A DNA stretch of 64,000 nucleotides from Cyanobium sp. CZS25K (GCA_030373325.1 JAUCZB010000002.1:186001-250000); one strand, 5' to 3'; shown: positions 52,950 to 63,675, counted from the stretch's first letter. Notes: generated by a model not told the origin, from the sequence alone. Numbers and translations: made by a program.

Positions 52950-55574
52950 GTGACCGAACCTTCCCGCTACCGGCCCGAGACGCTTGAGCAGCGCTGGCAG
53001 CTGCAGTGGGAGCAGCTGGGACTGCATGCCACACCTCACCTCAGCGAGGAGGCTGGGGATCCTTACTACGCCCTTTCGATGTTCCCCTATCCATCGGGGA
53101 GCCTCCACATGGGCCACGTCCGCAACTACGTCATCACAGACGTCATCGCCCGGGCGGCCCGTCTCCGTGGCCATCGGGTGCTCCACCCCATGGGCTGGGA
53201 CGCCTTCGGGCTGCCGGCGGAGAACGCGGCCATCGAACGGGGCGTCGACCCAGGCGACTGGACCGACCGGAACATCGCCCAGATGCGCGATCAGCTCCGG
53301 CGGCTCGGCCTCTCGATCGACTGGGACCGGGAAGTGGCCACCTGCCACGCCGACTATTACCGCTGGACCCAGTGGCTGTTCCTCCAGTTCCTGGATGCCG
53401 GTCTGGCCTACCGCAAGGAGGCCACGGTCAACTGGGATCCGATCGACCAGACCGTGCTCGCCAACGAGCAGGTGGATGCCGAAGGGCGTTCCTGGCGCTC
53501 CGGCGCCCAGGTGGAGAAGCGGCGCCTGCGCCAGTGGTTCCTGCGTATCACCGCCTACGCCGATGCCCTGCTCGATGATCTCCCTTCCCTGGAGGGGTGG
53601 CCGGAGCGGGTCCGCACGATGCAGGCCAACTGGATCGGCCGCTCGCTCGGGGCCGAGCTGACGTTCTGCACCGAAAGCGGAGCCCAGATCACCGTCTTCA
53701 CCACCAGGCCCGACACCATCTACGGGGCCACCTACGTGGTGCTGGCTCCGGAGCATCCCCTGGTGGCGGAGCTGACCACCGACGACTGCCGCCTGTCGGT
53801 CACCGCCTTCTGCGATCTGGTCAGCCGCCAGAGCGAGCAGGAGCGCACCGCCGAGGATCGGCCCAAGCGGGGGGTGCCGATCGGCGCCTGGGTCCGCAAC
53901 CCCGCCAGCGGCGAGCGTCTTCCCGTCTGGATAGCCGACTACGTGCTGGCCGACTACGGCACCGGTGCCGTGATGGGGGTCCCGGCCCACGACCATCGCG
54001 ACTTCAGCTTCGCCAGGCAGTACGAACTGCCGGTACGCCGGGTGGTGATCCCCGAGGGTTCCGACCCCCACGCCTACGAAGGACAGGCCTGGACCGAAGC
54101 CGGCGTGCTGATCGCCTCCGGCCCCTTCGACGGCCTGGACACCACCGAGGCGAAGGCCCGGATCGTCGCCAGCGCCGAAGCCGAGGGCTGGGGGCAGGGC
54201 CGGGTCCAGTACCGCCTGCGGGACTGGCTGATCTCCCGCCAGCGCTACTGGGGCTGCCCAATCCCCGTGATCCACTGCGACAGCTGCGGGGTGGTGCCGG
54301 TTCCCGACGACCAGCTGCCGGTCGAACTGCCCCGGGACATCCCCCTCAGCGGCAAGGGGGGCACCCCCCTGGCCCGGCTGGAGTCCTGGGTGAACGTGCC
54401 CTGCCCCTGCTGCGGCGCCCCCGCCCGGCGGGAGACGGACACCATGGACACCTTCATGTGCTCCTCCTGGTACTACCTGCGCTACAGCGACCCCCACAAC
54501 GGCAAGCGCCCCTTTGATCGGGCCGCCGTTGATCGCTGGTTGCCCGTGGATCAGTACGTGGGAGGCATTGAGCACGCCATCCTGCACCTGCTCTATTCCC
54601 GCTTCTTCACCAAGGTGCTGCGCGATCGGGGGCTGCTGGGCTTCTCCGAACCCTTCGCCCGCCTGCTCACCCAGGGCATGGTACAGGGAATCACGTATCG
54701 CAACGCCCACACCGGCCAGTACGTGGCACCGGCCCAGGTGGCCGACCCCAGCGATCCCCGCGACCCCATCAGCGGCGAGGTCCTGGAGGTGTTCTACGAA
54801 AAGATGTCCAAGTCGAAGCACAACGGTGTCGATCCGGCCGTGGTGATCGACCGCTACGGCGCCGACACGGCCCGCATGTTCATCCTGTTCAAGGCTCCCC
54901 CGGAAAAGGATCTGGAGTGGGACGACGCCGATGTCGAAGGCCAGTACCGCTTCCTGCAGCGGCTGTGGCGGCTGGTGGAGGGAGCCCATGGACAGGGGCT
55001 TCGCCTCTCCGGGCACGGCAGCCCGCTGGCGATCGACATCGAGGCCTGCAGCCTCAGCGAAGCAGAGAAGGAGCTGCGCCGGGCCGTCCACACGGCCATC
55101 GCCGCCATCAGCGAAGACCTGGAGGGGGAGCTTCAGCTGAACACCGCCGTCTCGGAACTGATGAAGCTCAGCCATGCCCTTGCCGCCCACCTGGACACGG
55201 CGAGGGCTGCGGTGGGCGCCGAAGCGCTCTCCACCCTGCTGATCCTGCTGGCTCCCTTCGCCCCCCACCTGGCCGAAGAGCTCTGGCAGAGGCTCAGTGG
55301 CCAGGCGGATGGGGAGGGTTTCACGGCCGAGGCGAGTGTGCATCGCCAGCGCTGGCCCGTGGTCGACCCCGCCGCTCTGGTGCGGGACACCATTCCCCTT
55401 GTGATTCAGGTGAAGGGCAAGATGCGCGGCAGCCTGGAAGTTCCCGCCGACGCCGATGCGGCCACCCTGGAGAAGCTGGCCCTGGAAAGCGAGGTGGCCC
55501 AGCGCTGGCTGGAGGGTCAGCCGCCCCGGAGGGTGATCGTGGTGCCCGGCAAGCTGGTGAATCTGGTGCCCTGA
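52950..55574 (+). CDS. leuS: Leucyl-tRNA synthetase
   Basis: This 874-residue class I synthetase starts at GTG 52950. The HIGH region is [17 protein letters not shown] and the KMSKS loop is [13 protein letters not shown]. The CP1 editing domain appears at [20 protein letters not shown]. The anticodon-binding helices and the C-terminal domain ([18 protein letters not shown]) complete the family length. It is convergent with fghA. Confidence 0.98.
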   Translation: MTEPSRYRPETLEQRWQLQWEQLGLHATPHLSEEAGDPYYALSMFPYPSGSLHMGHVRNYVITDVIARAARLRGHRVLHPMGWDAFGLPAENAAIERGVDPGDWTDRNIAQMRDQLRRLGLSIDWDREVATCHADYYRWTQWLFLQFLDAGLAYRKEATVNWDPIDQTVLANEQVDAEGRSWRSGAQVEKRRLRQWFLRITAYADALLDDLPSLEGWPERVRTMQANWIGRSLGAELTFCTESGAQITVFTTRPDTIYGATYVVLAPEHPLVAELTTDDCRLSVTAFCDLVSRQSEQERTAEDRPKRGVPIGAWVRNPASGERLPVWIADYVLADYGTGAVMGVPAHDHRDFSFARQYELPVRRVVIPEGSDPHAYEGQAWTEAGVLIASGPFDGLDTTEAKARIVASAEAEGWGQGRVQYRLRDWLISRQRYWGCPIPVIHCDSCGVVPVPDDQLPVELPRDIPLSGKGGTPLARLESWVNVPCPCCGAPARRETDTMDTFMCSSWYYLRYSDPHNGKRPFDRAAVDRWLPVDQYVGGIEHAILHLLYSRFFTKVLRDRGLLGFSEPFARLLTQGMVQGITYRNAHTGQYVAPAQVADPSDPRDPISGEVLEVFYEKMSKSKHNGVDPAVVIDRYGADTARMFILFKAPPEKDLEWDDADVEGQYRFLQRLWRLVEGAHGQGLRLSGHGSPLAIDIEACSLSEAEKELRRAVHTAIAAISEDLEGELQLNTAVSELMKLSHALAAHLDTARAAVGAEALSTLLILLAPFAPHLAEELWQRLSGQADGEGFTAEASVHRQRWPVVDPAALVRDTIPLVIQVKGKMRGSLEVPADADAATLEKLALESEVAQRWLEGQPPRRVIVVPGKLVNLVP

Positions 55575-55592
55575 GGCAGGCCGGCAGGGCGC

Positions 55593-56435
55593 TCAGACCA
55601 GCAGGGCGGCGGCGTGATGGCGCAGATGATCGTCGATGAAGCTGGCGATGAAGTAGTAGCTGTGGTCGTAACTCTCCTGGTAGCGCAGTTGCAGGGGGTG
55701 ACCCGCCGCCTCGGCCGCCGCCGCCAGCTCGCCAGGCCGCAGCTGGTCCTCGAGGAACGGATCGGCGCTGCCCTGATCCACCAGCAGGGGCAGCCGTTCC
55801 AGGGCTCCAGGGATCAGCAGGGTGGCGTCCCAGGCCGCCCATGGGGAGGGATCGCTGCCCAGATAGCGCGAGAACGCCTTCTCCCCCCAGGGACAGGTGC
55901 TGGGCCTGGTGATGGGGGCAAAGGCCGAGACCGAGAGGTAGCGACCGGGGTTCCGCAACGCGCAAACCAGGGCACCGTGGCCACCCATCGAATGGCCGCT
56001 GATGCCATGGCGGCCGTTCAGGGGAAGTTCGGCTTCCAGGAGATCCGGCAGCTCCCGCACCACGTAGGTGTGCATCCGGTAGTGGGTCGCCCAGGGGGCT
56101 TCGCTGGCGTCGAGGTAGAAGCCCGCTCCGTGGCCGAAGTCCCAGGCGCCGTCGGGATCGGTGGGCACCTGAGGGCCGCGGGGGCTGGTGTCGGGTGCCA
56201 CCAGGGCCAGGCCCAGGCTGGCGGCCAGGCGCTGGGCACCGGCCTTCTGCATGAAGGTCTCCTCGGTGCAGGTGAGCCCTGAGAGCCACCAGAGCGCCGG
56301 AACCGCGGCCCCGCTGAGGGCCTGGGGGGGCAGGTAAACCGCCAGGCTCATCTCACAACCCAGGACCGCAGAGGTGTGCCGGTAGCGGCGATGGAGGCCG
56401 CCGAAGCTGCGGTTCTCGCAGAGGAGGGTGAGCAT
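55593..56435 (-). CDS. fghA: S-formylglutathione hydrolase
   Basis: This 280-residue alpha/beta hydrolase has a nucleophile elbow GHSMGGHGALVCAL near residue 150 with the oxyanion hole WLSGLTCTEETF. Catalytic Asp and His fall in GSADPFLEDQLRP and YDHSYYFIASFIDDHLRHH. It hydrolyses S-formylglutathione to formate and glutathione, the second step of formaldehyde oxidation. adhC, the first enzyme, lies downstream of a disrupted YHS gene about 810 bp away, reading in the same direction. Confidence 0.94.
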   Translation of the reverse strand: MLTLLCENRSFGGLHRRYRHTSAVLGCEMSLAVYLPPQALSGAAVPALWWLSGLTCTEETFMQKAGAQRLAASLGLALVAPDTSPRGPQVPTDPDGAWDFGHGAGFYLDASEAPWATHYRMHTYVVRELPDLLEAELPLNGRHGISGHSMGGHGALVCALRNPGRYLSVSAFAPITRPSTCPWGEKAFSRYLGSDPSPWAAWDATLLIPGALERLPLLVDQGSADPFLEDQLRPGELAAAAEAAGHPLQLRYQESYDHSYYFIASFIDDHLRHHAAALLV

Positions 56436-56561
56436 CTCAGGGGAAGCCGATCAGGCCGACAAGCGTATCTGCCTGGACATGGCTTTCGCGATGGGCGACA
56501 TTCTTTCAACGATGGAAGATTCGGCTGTAGCCAGCATCACGATGACCTCCGAGTGATGGTG

Positions 56562-57139
56562 TTAAGGAGAAATCCTGATGTCCAGAAGCTTCTGGTCCGC
56601 GAAGACACACTTGGTGTTCATCGTAGATCCCTGCTCTGGACACCAGGACAGGTAGCGCTGATCGCCTTTGACCACGTCGGCGGATAAATACTCCTTGAAC
56701 TTGTCTCTTGGCGTGTCGGCGAGAAACAGGCAAAGCCTGCCATCATGAACAATCCATGAATTCAGACTGACGGCTGGGCCCAGACAGTCGCGTGCCCAGA
56801 CGAATTCCGGCTCGAACTCGTTGAGTCCCCACGCGCAGAACCCCCCATCACTGGGGATGAATCTGGTGGGTGATGCCGAAAATCGTCGTTTTTTATCACT
56901 GCTTCAAAATAGGATGTATCGCCAAGGTACGTGTGCTGATGGGCCTCGCTCCCCTGCGCCGGGGGAGTGCCCTGTTCGCGATCGAAAATGGAGATGACAT
57001 CGGCCCCTCCGAACACTGGGAAAGCCTTGTTGGTGCAGTTGACAAGCGTGGGGACGTGGGGGCACCTCGGGGTTTTCGCCAGACCTTTCAAGATGCTCGA
57101 GGCCCCTCTCGGCTGCTGCTTCGCTGCTGGAGGCGCCAT
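56562..57139 (-). pseudogene. YHS-domain protein gene with one internal frameshift
   Basis: Two minus-strand frames join near 56904-56908. The first, from ATG 57139, holds NKAFPVFGGADVISIFDREQ and HQHTYLGDTSYF. The second continues SSDKKRRFSASPTRFIPSDG, GGFCAWGLNEFEPEFVW, SWIVHDGRLCLFLADTPRD and ends YLSWCPEQ...DIRISP at TAA 56562. This is the recognisable YHS family pattern (GGFCAWG, then W-VxDGRL), with an in-frame TGA in the second frame confirming the break. One missing base in a T-run would restore the frame. YHS domains are often metal or haem related, but this copy is probably broken. Confidence 0.75.
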
Positions 57140-57247
57140 CCGTGCCGGCCGAACGCGACTCTCGACGATGCCGCCATCGATCAGGGTGCAACACCGAACC
57201 GAAGCTGCGGCTCTCGGGGAACTGGCCCAGCCGGGATCCAGCCGCCC

Positions 57248-58366
57248 TCAACGATGGAACTGGATGACCGAGCGGATGCTCTGACCCGCTTCCATCAAGG
57301 CAAAGGCGCGGTTGATCTCGTCGAGCCCCATGGTGTGGGTGATGAACGTGTCCAGGGGAATCTCGCCTTTCTGGAACCGTTCCACGTAACCCGGGAGTTC
57401 GCTGCGGCCGCGCACGCCACCGAACGCCGATCCCCGCCAGACCCGGCCCGTCACCAGCTGGAAGGGGCGGGTGGAGATCTCCTGGCCCGCACCGGCCACC
57501 CCGATGATCGTGGACTCGCCCCAGCCCTTGTGGCAGCACTCCAGGGCGGCGCGCATCACCGCGACGTTGCCGATGCATTCGAAGGAGTAATCCACACCAC
57601 CGTCGGTCAGCTCCATGACCACCTCCTGGATGGGGGCGCTGTCGACGCGTGGATCGAGGCAATCGGTGGCACCCAGCTGGCGGGCGATCGCAAATTTGTC
57701 CGGGTTGGTGTCGATGCCGATGATGCGCTCAGCCCCGGCCATCACCGCCCCGATGATCACCGCCAGGCCGATGCCACCGAGGCCGAAGACGGCCACGCTG
57801 CTGCCGGGTTCCACCTTGGCGGTGTTGAGCACGGCCCCGATGCCGGTGGTGACGCCGCAGCCCAGCAGGCATACCTTCTCCAGCGGCGCCTCGGGGGCGA
57901 TCTTCGCCACGGCGATCTCGGGCACCACCGTGTATTCGGAGAAGGTGGAGGTGCCCATGTAGTGGAAGATCCGCTCGCCGTTCCTGGAGAAGCGGCTGCT
58001 GCCATCCGGCATCAGGCCCCGGCCCTGGGTGGCCCGGATCGCCTGGCAGAGGTTGGTCTTGCCCGACAGGCAGAAGCGGCAGGCCCGGCACTCAGGCGTG
58101 TAGAGCGGGATCACGTGGTCCCCCACCGCCAGGGAGGTCACCCCTGGCCCGATCTCCTCCACCACCGCACCGCCCTCGTGGCCGAGCACCGCCGGGAAGA
58201 TCCCCTCGGGGTCGGCGCCGGACAGGGTGAAGGCGTCGGTGTGGCACACTCCCGTGGCCACGACCCGCAGCAGCACTTCACCGGCCCGGGGGCCCTCCAC
58301 GTCGATCTCGGTGACCTCGAGCGGCTGGCCGGCGGCCCAGGCGACCGCAGCGCGGGATCGGACCAT
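57248..58366 (-). CDS. adhC: S-(hydroxymethyl)glutathione dehydrogenase / class III alcohol dehydrogenase
   Basis: This 372-residue zinc alcohol dehydrogenase oxidises S-hydroxymethylglutathione with NAD to S-formylglutathione. Catalytic zinc ligands are in [25 protein letters not shown] and [13 protein letters not shown]. The structural zinc lobe is [15 protein letters not shown]. The Rossmann site is [29 protein letters not shown] and the end (IRSVIQFHR) match class III enzymes. Together with fghA it forms the formaldehyde detoxification pair. Confidence 0.96.
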   Translation of the reverse strand: MVRSRAAVAWAAGQPLEVTEIDVEGPRAGEVLLRVVATGVCHTDAFTLSGADPEGIFPAVLGHEGGAVVEEIGPGVTSLAVGDHVIPLYTPECRACRFCLSGKTNLCQAIRATQGRGLMPDGSSRFSRNGERIFHYMGTSTFSEYTVVPEIAVAKIAPEAPLEKVCLLGCGVTTGIGAVLNTAKVEPGSSVAVFGLGGIGLAVIIGAVMAGAERIIGIDTNPDKFAIARQLGATDCLDPRVDSAPIQEVVMELTDGGVDYSFECIGNVAVMRAALECCHKGWGESTIIGVAGAGQEISTRPFQLVTGRVWRGSAFGGVRGRSELPGYVERFQKGEIPLDTFITHTMGLDEINRAFALMEAGQSIRSVIQFHR

Positions 58367-58384
58367 GGCAAAGACCGAAAACTA

Positions 58385-59986
58385 TCAGGTGTGGTGGAAG
58401 GTCAGGCCATCGGGTTGGCCCCAGTCGCCGTCGGCTCCATAGCCACGGGCGTTCGCACAGAGGTGACGCAGCATCCAGAACACCGGCTCCACCGCCTCGA
58501 GTTCCAGCTCCGCCTGGATGGCGGCCAGGGAGCGGGGCCGGCCATCGGCCAGCAGGGCCTCCACCCGGCTCTGCAGCGCCAGGATCCCTGCGGCCGCCTT
58601 CTTGCCTGCTTCCACCCCCGGCTGGTGGTAAGCGTTGACGTTGACCAGCTCCCCGTAGAGCCCGACCGCCCGCTCGAACAGGCCGATCAGGGCGCCGAGG
58701 CCCCGGGCGTCGAAGCGGCGCAGGGTGATGGTGATGCTCTGGCGCGCCTGTTCGGCCAGGGCCGCCCGCGTGCCCTGCAGGAACCCCTCAAGGAAATCGG
58801 CCGGGCACTCGCCATCGATCGTGGGGATCTCCTGGGGATCCTCCAGCACCTCGATGAACGTCACGAAGAAATTGTCGAGACCGTCGCGCAGCTGCTGCAC
58901 ATAGGCGTGCTGATCGGTGGAACCCTTGTTCCCGTAGACGGCGAGGCCCTGGTGCACCACCTGCCCATCGCGATCGAGCCGTTTGCCGAGGGATTCCATC
59001 ACCAGCTGCTGCAGGTAGCGGCTGAACACCTCCAGCCGGTCGCGGTAGGGCAGCACCACCATGTCCCGGCGTCCCTGGCCGTCCCCGGCGACATGCCAGG
59101 AGGCGGCCAGCAGGGCTGCGGGGTTGGTGCGCAGGTCGGGCACCCGGGTGAGCCGGTCCATCGCGGCGGCCCCCTCCAGGAAGCCGCGCAGGTCGGCGTC
59201 GATCAGGGCAGCGGGCAACAGGCCGACGGCACTGGTGATGCTGGTGCGACCACCCACCCAGTCGAACATGTCGAAGCGGCGCAGCCATCCCGCCACTTCG
59301 GCCTCCTGATCCAGGTGGCTGCCAGCCATGGTCACGGCCACCGCCTGGGCGCTCCAGCTGCCCCCGGCGGCCACCACCCGCGCCCGGGCCTGGACCATGC
59401 CCAGATGGGGTTCGGGGGTGCCCCCCGACTTGCTCACCACGATGACGAGGGTGGTGGTGAGACGCTCGCCCAGCGCGGCCAGGGTGCGGGCCATGCCGTC
59501 GGGGTCGACGTTGTCGAAGAAATGGAACGGCAGACCCACGCCGTTGCGCTGCAGGGCCCTGAGCATCAGCAGCGGTCCGAGCCCGGAGCCGCCGATGCCG
59601 ATCCAGAGCACATCGGTGAAGGGTCGGCCGCCGGGGGCCGTGATCGAACCTGCCAGCACTTCACGGCCGAAGGCTTCGAGGCGATCCACCTCCGCGGCGA
59701 TGGCGGCCGCCACCGCCGGATCAGGAGCCAGCTCCGGAGCCCGCAACCAGTAATGCCCCACCTGCCGCCCTTCGTCGGCGTTGGCGATGGCACCGGCCTC
59801 CATGGACTCCATCGCGGCAAAGGCGCGGGCGAAGGGGGCCTGGAAGGCCTCCAGATCCTTCTGCTCCAGAGCCATGCGGCTCACGTCCAGCCAGATGGCG
59901 AGGTCGGGATCGTGCCAGAGCAGCTGGCGGAAACGCTCCCAGAGGGCGGCGGAATCGTTGCCGTTCAACGGCGGAAGCGGGGACAT
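58385..59986 (-). CDS. pgi: Glucose-6-phosphate isomerase
   Basis: This protein is about 533 residues from ATG 59986; the longer frame upstream is not coding. Key segments are GIGGSGLGPLLML and VVSKSGGTPEPHLGM (SIS-type sugar-phosphate sites). WVGGRTSITSAVGLLP, and NKGSTDQHAYVQQLRDG with the catalytic Glu/His region, follow. It interconverts glucose 6-phosphate and fructose 6-phosphate in glycolysis, gluconeogenesis and sucrose or glycogen metabolism. It is 18 bp upstream of adhC on the same strand, possibly cotranscribed. Confidence 0.96.
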   Translation of the reverse strand: MSPLPPLNGNDSAALWERFRQLLWHDPDLAIWLDVSRMALEQKDLEAFQAPFARAFAAMESMEAGAIANADEGRQVGHYWLRAPELAPDPAVAAAIAAEVDRLEAFGREVLAGSITAPGGRPFTDVLWIGIGGSGLGPLLMLRALQRNGVGLPFHFFDNVDPDGMARTLAALGERLTTTLVIVVSKSGGTPEPHLGMVQARARVVAAGGSWSAQAVAVTMAGSHLDQEAEVAGWLRRFDMFDWVGGRTSITSAVGLLPAALIDADLRGFLEGAAAMDRLTRVPDLRTNPAALLAASWHVAGDGQGRRDMVVLPYRDRLEVFSRYLQQLVMESLGKRLDRDGQVVHQGLAVYGNKGSTDQHAYVQQLRDGLDNFFVTFIEVLEDPQEIPTIDGECPADFLEGFLQGTRAALAEQARQSITITLRRFDARGLGALIGLFERAVGLYGELVNVNAYHQPGVEAGKKAAAGILALQSRVEALLADGRPRSLAAIQAELELEAVEPVFWMLRHLCANARGYGADGDWGQPDGLTFHHT

Positions 59987-60122
59987 GGCTCCTGGGACGC
60001 CGTGACGAGCCCCCGAACCGTATCCATTGGCCTCCTTGTTCGGCAAGCGCAACGGCGGATGGAGACGATCCTCTCCAAGGGGCCAGGGTCCAGGGGCCAG
60101 CGGCGAGGGCGCCCCCTGTCGG

Positions 60123-60150
60123 GGGACAATCCGAACATCTTCGTTACAAT
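60123..60150 (+). promoter_or_regulatory. Possible sigma-70-like promoter before the gene at 60175
   Basis: GGGACA (60123-60128) and TACAAT (60145-60150) lie 16 bp apart, matching the spacing of a weak housekeeping promoter. The -35 element is poor, so this is a low-confidence proposal. Confidence 0.3.
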
Positions 60151-60174
60151 CCTGGTGAAAGAGCATGGTTTTGC

Positions 60175-61038
60175 TTGCTGTCGCGCCTCGCAGGAACTAA
60201 GCACCGACGCTCCGGCCTGAGGCCGGTGCTGTTTGGTCTGCGACTGTCCCTGCTCCTGGTGGCCACCGGCCTGGGGCTGGCTCCCTTCAGCAGCGAGTCG
60301 CAGGTCCAGCGCCGCGCACCTTTCCTGCTCACCGATGCTGACCGGGAGGCCAACAGCTTCCCCCTCATCCGTCCCTCCAGCGAGGGGATGCGGCCCGACC
60401 CCATCGACTTCAGCCCCGAGGAGCTGAGGGAGCTGAACCGCCGCTTCGGCGTCCACGGCCCCCAGCCGCGCCTCGCCCAGCTGTTCACCGAGGGCATCGA
60501 CCAGCTCCAGCCCCTGCGCACCCACACCCTGGGTCGGCTCGAGGAGCTCAGACCGGTGATCCTGAGCGAGAGCCTCCGTCACCACATCAACCCGATGCTG
60601 GTCACCGCCGTGCTGTTCGATGAGCTGCAGCACGCCAAGCCAGGCGAGGATCTGCCGATGGCGGCCCGCAGCGGCCTGTTCAGCACCCATGGACCTGCCC
60701 AGCTCAGCCTCGGTGAGCTCGTCAAGCAGGGCCTCCTGCCCGCCGATGCCACACCGGAGCAGATCGATGAAGCCCGCATGAAGTTGCTCGATCCCGACCG
60801 CAATGTGAGTCTTCTGGTCGGCAAATTCGTGCGGCTGAAGCTGGCCCTGGGCCTCTGCGGCGAATCGCCGCTGATGGCCAGCAGCTCCCCCGCCGACGCC
60901 AAGGCCATCGCCACCCTCGCCTATCTCCACAACGGCAAGCTGGACTATCCCGGCCGCCTGCTCCGCTACATGCAGGACCCCGAGCTGCACGCCCTCCTCT
61001 ACGGGAGCCGCAAGCCGGTCACCAGCCCCCTGATCTGA
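60175..61038 (+). CDS. Secreted helical hypothetical protein (lysozyme-like fold suspected)
   Basis: This 287-residue protein has an N-terminal hydrophobic signal (LRLSLLLVATGLGLAPF). The start is not certain: TTG 60175 or GTG 60226. The middle region (HHINPMLVTAVLFDELQHA) recalls the HINPxLVxAV pattern of soluble lytic transglycosylases. STHGPAQLSLGELVKQGLLP is likewise reminiscent of the transglycosylase GPxQL block. I therefore suspect a peptidoglycan-active domain, but no family is confirmed. The amidase next door supports an envelope role. Confidence 0.65.
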   Translation: MLSRLAGTKHRRSGLRPVLFGLRLSLLLVATGLGLAPFSSESQVQRRAPFLLTDADREANSFPLIRPSSEGMRPDPIDFSPEELRELNRRFGVHGPQPRLAQLFTEGIDQLQPLRTHTLGRLEELRPVILSESLRHHINPMLVTAVLFDELQHAKPGEDLPMAARSGLFSTHGPAQLSLGELVKQGLLPADATPEQIDEARMKLLDPDRNVSLLVGKFVRLKLALGLCGESPLMASSSPADAKAIATLAYLHNGKLDYPGRLLRYMQDPELHALLYGSRKPVTSPLI

Positions 61039-61051
61039 GCGGCAGCCAGCT

Positions 61052-61930
61052 TCAGCACAGGACGCCCATCGAAGCCAGGCGAACCTGCAGTTCGCGCCAG
61101 TTGAAACTGCGGGGATCCATCCGTTCCCCACCCAGGTCCACGTGGCGGTGGGTGGTGATGTTGCTGGCCGGAATGCCGTAGCGACGCATCCAGCGGGCCA
61201 GGACGATCGCCAGGGCGTCGTACTGGGCGGCGGTGTAGCCGCTGTGGGTGGAGCCCTGGTTCTCCCCATCGAGGGGGGTCTCCAGGCTCAGGTGCAGGGC
61301 GAAATTGTTGATCGAGCCACCGATTTCCGGGTTGGTCACGACCCAGCGGCCGTTGAAGGCGGAATTGCCCGCACCGAAGGCACGCTTGGCCGGATCGAGC
61401 GCTTCCACCACCTGCCCGTCCAGACCGATCAGGGTGTGGTAACTCACCTGATCCTCGTCCCGGGGATGGGGCGTCATGAACGTGTTGATTGCCGAGTTGA
61501 TGCCGAAGACGGTTTCGTGCAGCACGACGACCTGGGGGGTGGGATCCAAGGGCCGGCCGAAGGCGTCCTGGCGGAAGCGTTCGCCGTAGTTGCTCGGGTC
61601 GATGCGCAGACGGATGGTGCTGTAGCGGAGCCGCTCTGCCAGGGCCGTCAGGCGAAGGCGCACAACCGGGTCCGCCGGACAGGCGCCCCCCAGTGGCGCC
61701 CGCCATGCCGCGTGGGGTGGCGGCAGGGCCTCGGCCGGTACGGGCTGCCGGCTGCCAGCGCCCGCGCCGGGGGACTGGCGCACCTCCTCCAGCAGGTCGA
61801 GCAGGGAGGCGCGACCCCCGGCATTGCCCGGCGCGCCGAAGAGGTCGCGGCTCAGCCAGGTGAGTCCGCCGATGCTCAGCACACCCGCACCGGCCAGCGC
61901 CAGAACCAGGGGTCGCAAGGACGTGTTCAT
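61052..61930 (-). CDS. N-acetylmuramoyl-L-alanine amidase (amidase_2 type)
   Basis: This protein is about 292 residues from ATG 61930, in a 4 bp ATGA overlap with the M61 peptidase stop. An N-terminal anchor (LVLALAGAGVLSIGGLTW) precedes the amidase_2 domain. Zinc ligands fit QVVVLHETVFGINS and ITTHRHVDLGG. SYHTLIGLDGQVVEALDP and HSGYTAAQYDALAIVLARW also match. It removes peptide stems from peptidoglycan, probably in the periplasm. Co-location with the M61 gene suggests a shared transcript. Confidence 0.9.
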   Translation of the reverse strand: MNTSLRPLVLALAGAGVLSIGGLTWLSRDLFGAPGNAGGRASLLDLLEEVRQSPGAGAGSRQPVPAEALPPPHAAWRAPLGGACPADPVVRLRLTALAERLRYSTIRLRIDPSNYGERFRQDAFGRPLDPTPQVVVLHETVFGINSAINTFMTPHPRDEDQVSYHTLIGLDGQVVEALDPAKRAFGAGNSAFNGRWVVTNPEIGGSINNFALHLSLETPLDGENQGSTHSGYTAAQYDALAIVLARWMRRYGIPASNITTHRHVDLGGERMDPRSFNWRELQVRLASMGVLC

Positions 61931-63675
61931 GGCTGGAGCGCCTGCCAGCGCTTCCGCTTCCTGCGGGCCGGCTCGCTCTCCAGCTGAGGATCGACCAGCA
62001 GCTGCCAGCTGGCCACGGCAGGGGGGTCGGGCTGCAGGCGGGTGGTGCGCACACGACCATCGCGGCAGTAGAGCAACTGCCGCTCTCCCGGTGTGCTGGT
62101 GCTGCCGAACGCTGTCGTGAGGTCCTCCGGCCGCCTGAGGCGCTGGCCGTCGAGGGCCAGCAGCTCGTCGCCCGCCTGCAGGCGGGCCCTCTCCGCCGGA
62201 CCGTCCCTGTGCACCCGCTTGAGCAGCATCGCCTGCGCCGGAGCCTCCTCCAATTGCCAGCCGAGGAACGCTTCGCTGGCCGGCTTCGGCACCAGGGCCA
62301 GCCCCAGGTCGGCCAGGTAGCCCGAGAGGTCGGGATCGTCGGTGCTCTCGAGCCAGAGCGGCAGGAGCTCGGCCAGGTCGGCGGCCTGCCCGGCGAAGGC
62401 GGTGATCAGATCCTCGTTCCGATAGCCCCGGCCCCAGGTCCCATGGCTGCGCCACAGCTCTCGCAGCACCACGGGCAGGCAGGACCCATGCCGCCGCAGG
62501 TGCAGGTCGAGCACCAGAGCCACCACGGCTCCCTTGAGGTAATAGCTGATCTGGCTGTCCGCGGAGGAGGCGTCCTGCCGGTAGAGCTTCACCCAGGCCT
62601 CCTCGGCGCTCTGCCTCAGCCCCTGGACCCGCCGGCCGGGGGTCAGCAGGTAGCGGCTGAGGTCGGCCCCGAGGTCTTGGAGCAGGTCGGCCTCCGTGCC
62701 CAGGCCGGCCGCCAGCGGCAGCAGCAGATCGAGGTAGGAGGTGACGCCTTCGGCAAACCAGAGACCGGGCACGATCGTGACCCTGTCGTAGTCGATCGGG
62801 GTGAGCTCAGCGGGTCTTAGCCGGCGCACGTTCCACTGGTGCAGGTACTCATGGGCCACCAGCTGCAGCAGCTTGCGGCGCCCGCCGGGGGCCGCAAGGG
62901 CCCGGCGCCCGTACTGGAGCACGCTGGCGTGATCGTGCTCCAGACCGCCGTAGCCCCCATCGAGCAGATGCAGCACGAACAGGTAGTCGTGGCTGGCGGG
63001 GGCCGTTTCCCCCATCAGGCGACAGCAGGCCAGGGCGACCTGTTCCACATCGGCCAGCCAGGCGGGATCATCCGCCGGCTGGTCCCCCCCCCAGGTGACC
63101 CAGCGGTGCGGCACCCCGGCAACCTGGAAACGGTGCCAGGGATGGGGGCCGACCTCGACGGGACTGTCGATCAGCCGGTCGAAGTCGGAGGCGATCCAGG
63201 CCCCTTCACCGGCACCGGGGAGGGGCACGAAGGCCTGCCAGCCCTCGGGCAGGCGCAGTTCCAGGCGATGGGGGTGCCAGCGTTCACCACTGACCTGCAA
63301 CACCACCCCGGCCAGGGCCAGGAAGCCATGGTCGGCGCTGAGGTGGCAGGTGCGCACGCTCAGCTCCGTGGCCTGAAGGCGGTAGTGAACGACGAGCGGG
63401 TCGAGAGCGGTGAGCTGGAGCCGCCAGCCGGCCGCCGACAAGCGGGACGTGGAGACGGGTGTCTCCCCCTGGAACACCTCCAGACCCTCCAGGGTCCTGA
63501 CGTAATCGCGGATCAGGTAGGACCCCGGGGTCCAGGCCGGCAACCGCAGTTCCGGCTGCAGGCAACGGGGCGTGAGGTGGAGCGTGACCCGGACCAGATG
63601 GCGATGGGGCTCGCGCAGATCGAGCTGAACGATCGGTCCGGCGGTGGCGTCGGGAAGGGTTGGCTCGTCAGACAC
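61927..63675 (-). CDS. M61 family metallopeptidase with C-terminal PDZ domain
   Basis: This protein is about 582 residues from GTG 63675, which overlaps the preceding stop by 8 bp; longer frames are non-coding. The gluzincin motif is HEYLHQWNVRRLRP with the downstream glutamate in GLWFAEGVTSYLDLL. The N-terminal beta domain (LPAWTPGSYLIRDYVRTLEG) is diagnostic of M61. A PDZ domain near the end (RVHRDGPAERARLQAGDEL) follows. M61 enzymes are glycyl aminopeptidase-like with unclear substrates. The DUF1257 gene lies upstream on the same strand. Confidence 0.93.
   Translation of the reverse strand: MSDEPTLPDATAGPIVQLDLREPHRHLVRVTLHLTPRCLQPELRLPAWTPGSYLIRDYVRTLEGLEVFQGETPVSTSRLSAAGWRLQLTALDPLVVHYRLQATELSVRTCHLSADHGFLALAGVVLQVSGERWHPHRLELRLPEGWQAFVPLPGAGEGAWIASDFDRLIDSPVEVGPHPWHRFQVAGVPHRWVTWGGDQPADDPAWLADVEQVALACCRLMGETAPASHDYLFVLHLLDGGYGGLEHDHASVLQYGRRALAAPGGRRKLLQLVAHEYLHQWNVRRLRPAELTPIDYDRVTIVPGLWFAEGVTSYLDLLLPLAAGLGTEADLLQDLGADLSRYLLTPGRRVQGLRQSAEEAWVKLYRQDASSADSQISYYLKGAVVALVLDLHLRRHGSCLPVVLRELWRSHGTWGRGYRNEDLITAFAGQAADLAELLPLWLESTDDPDLSGYLADLGLALVPKPASEAFLGWQLEEAPAQAMLLKRVHRDGPAERARLQAGDELLALDGQRLRRPEDLTTAFGSTSTPGERQLLYCRDGRVRTTRLQPDPPAVASWQLLVDPQLESEPARRKRKRWQALQP

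Noticed and set aside
56870..60220. Open frame of more than 1100 codons spanning adhC and pgi on the plus strand
   Set aside because: It is an antisense shadow; the opposite strand holds clear adhC and pgi with intact catalytic motifs.
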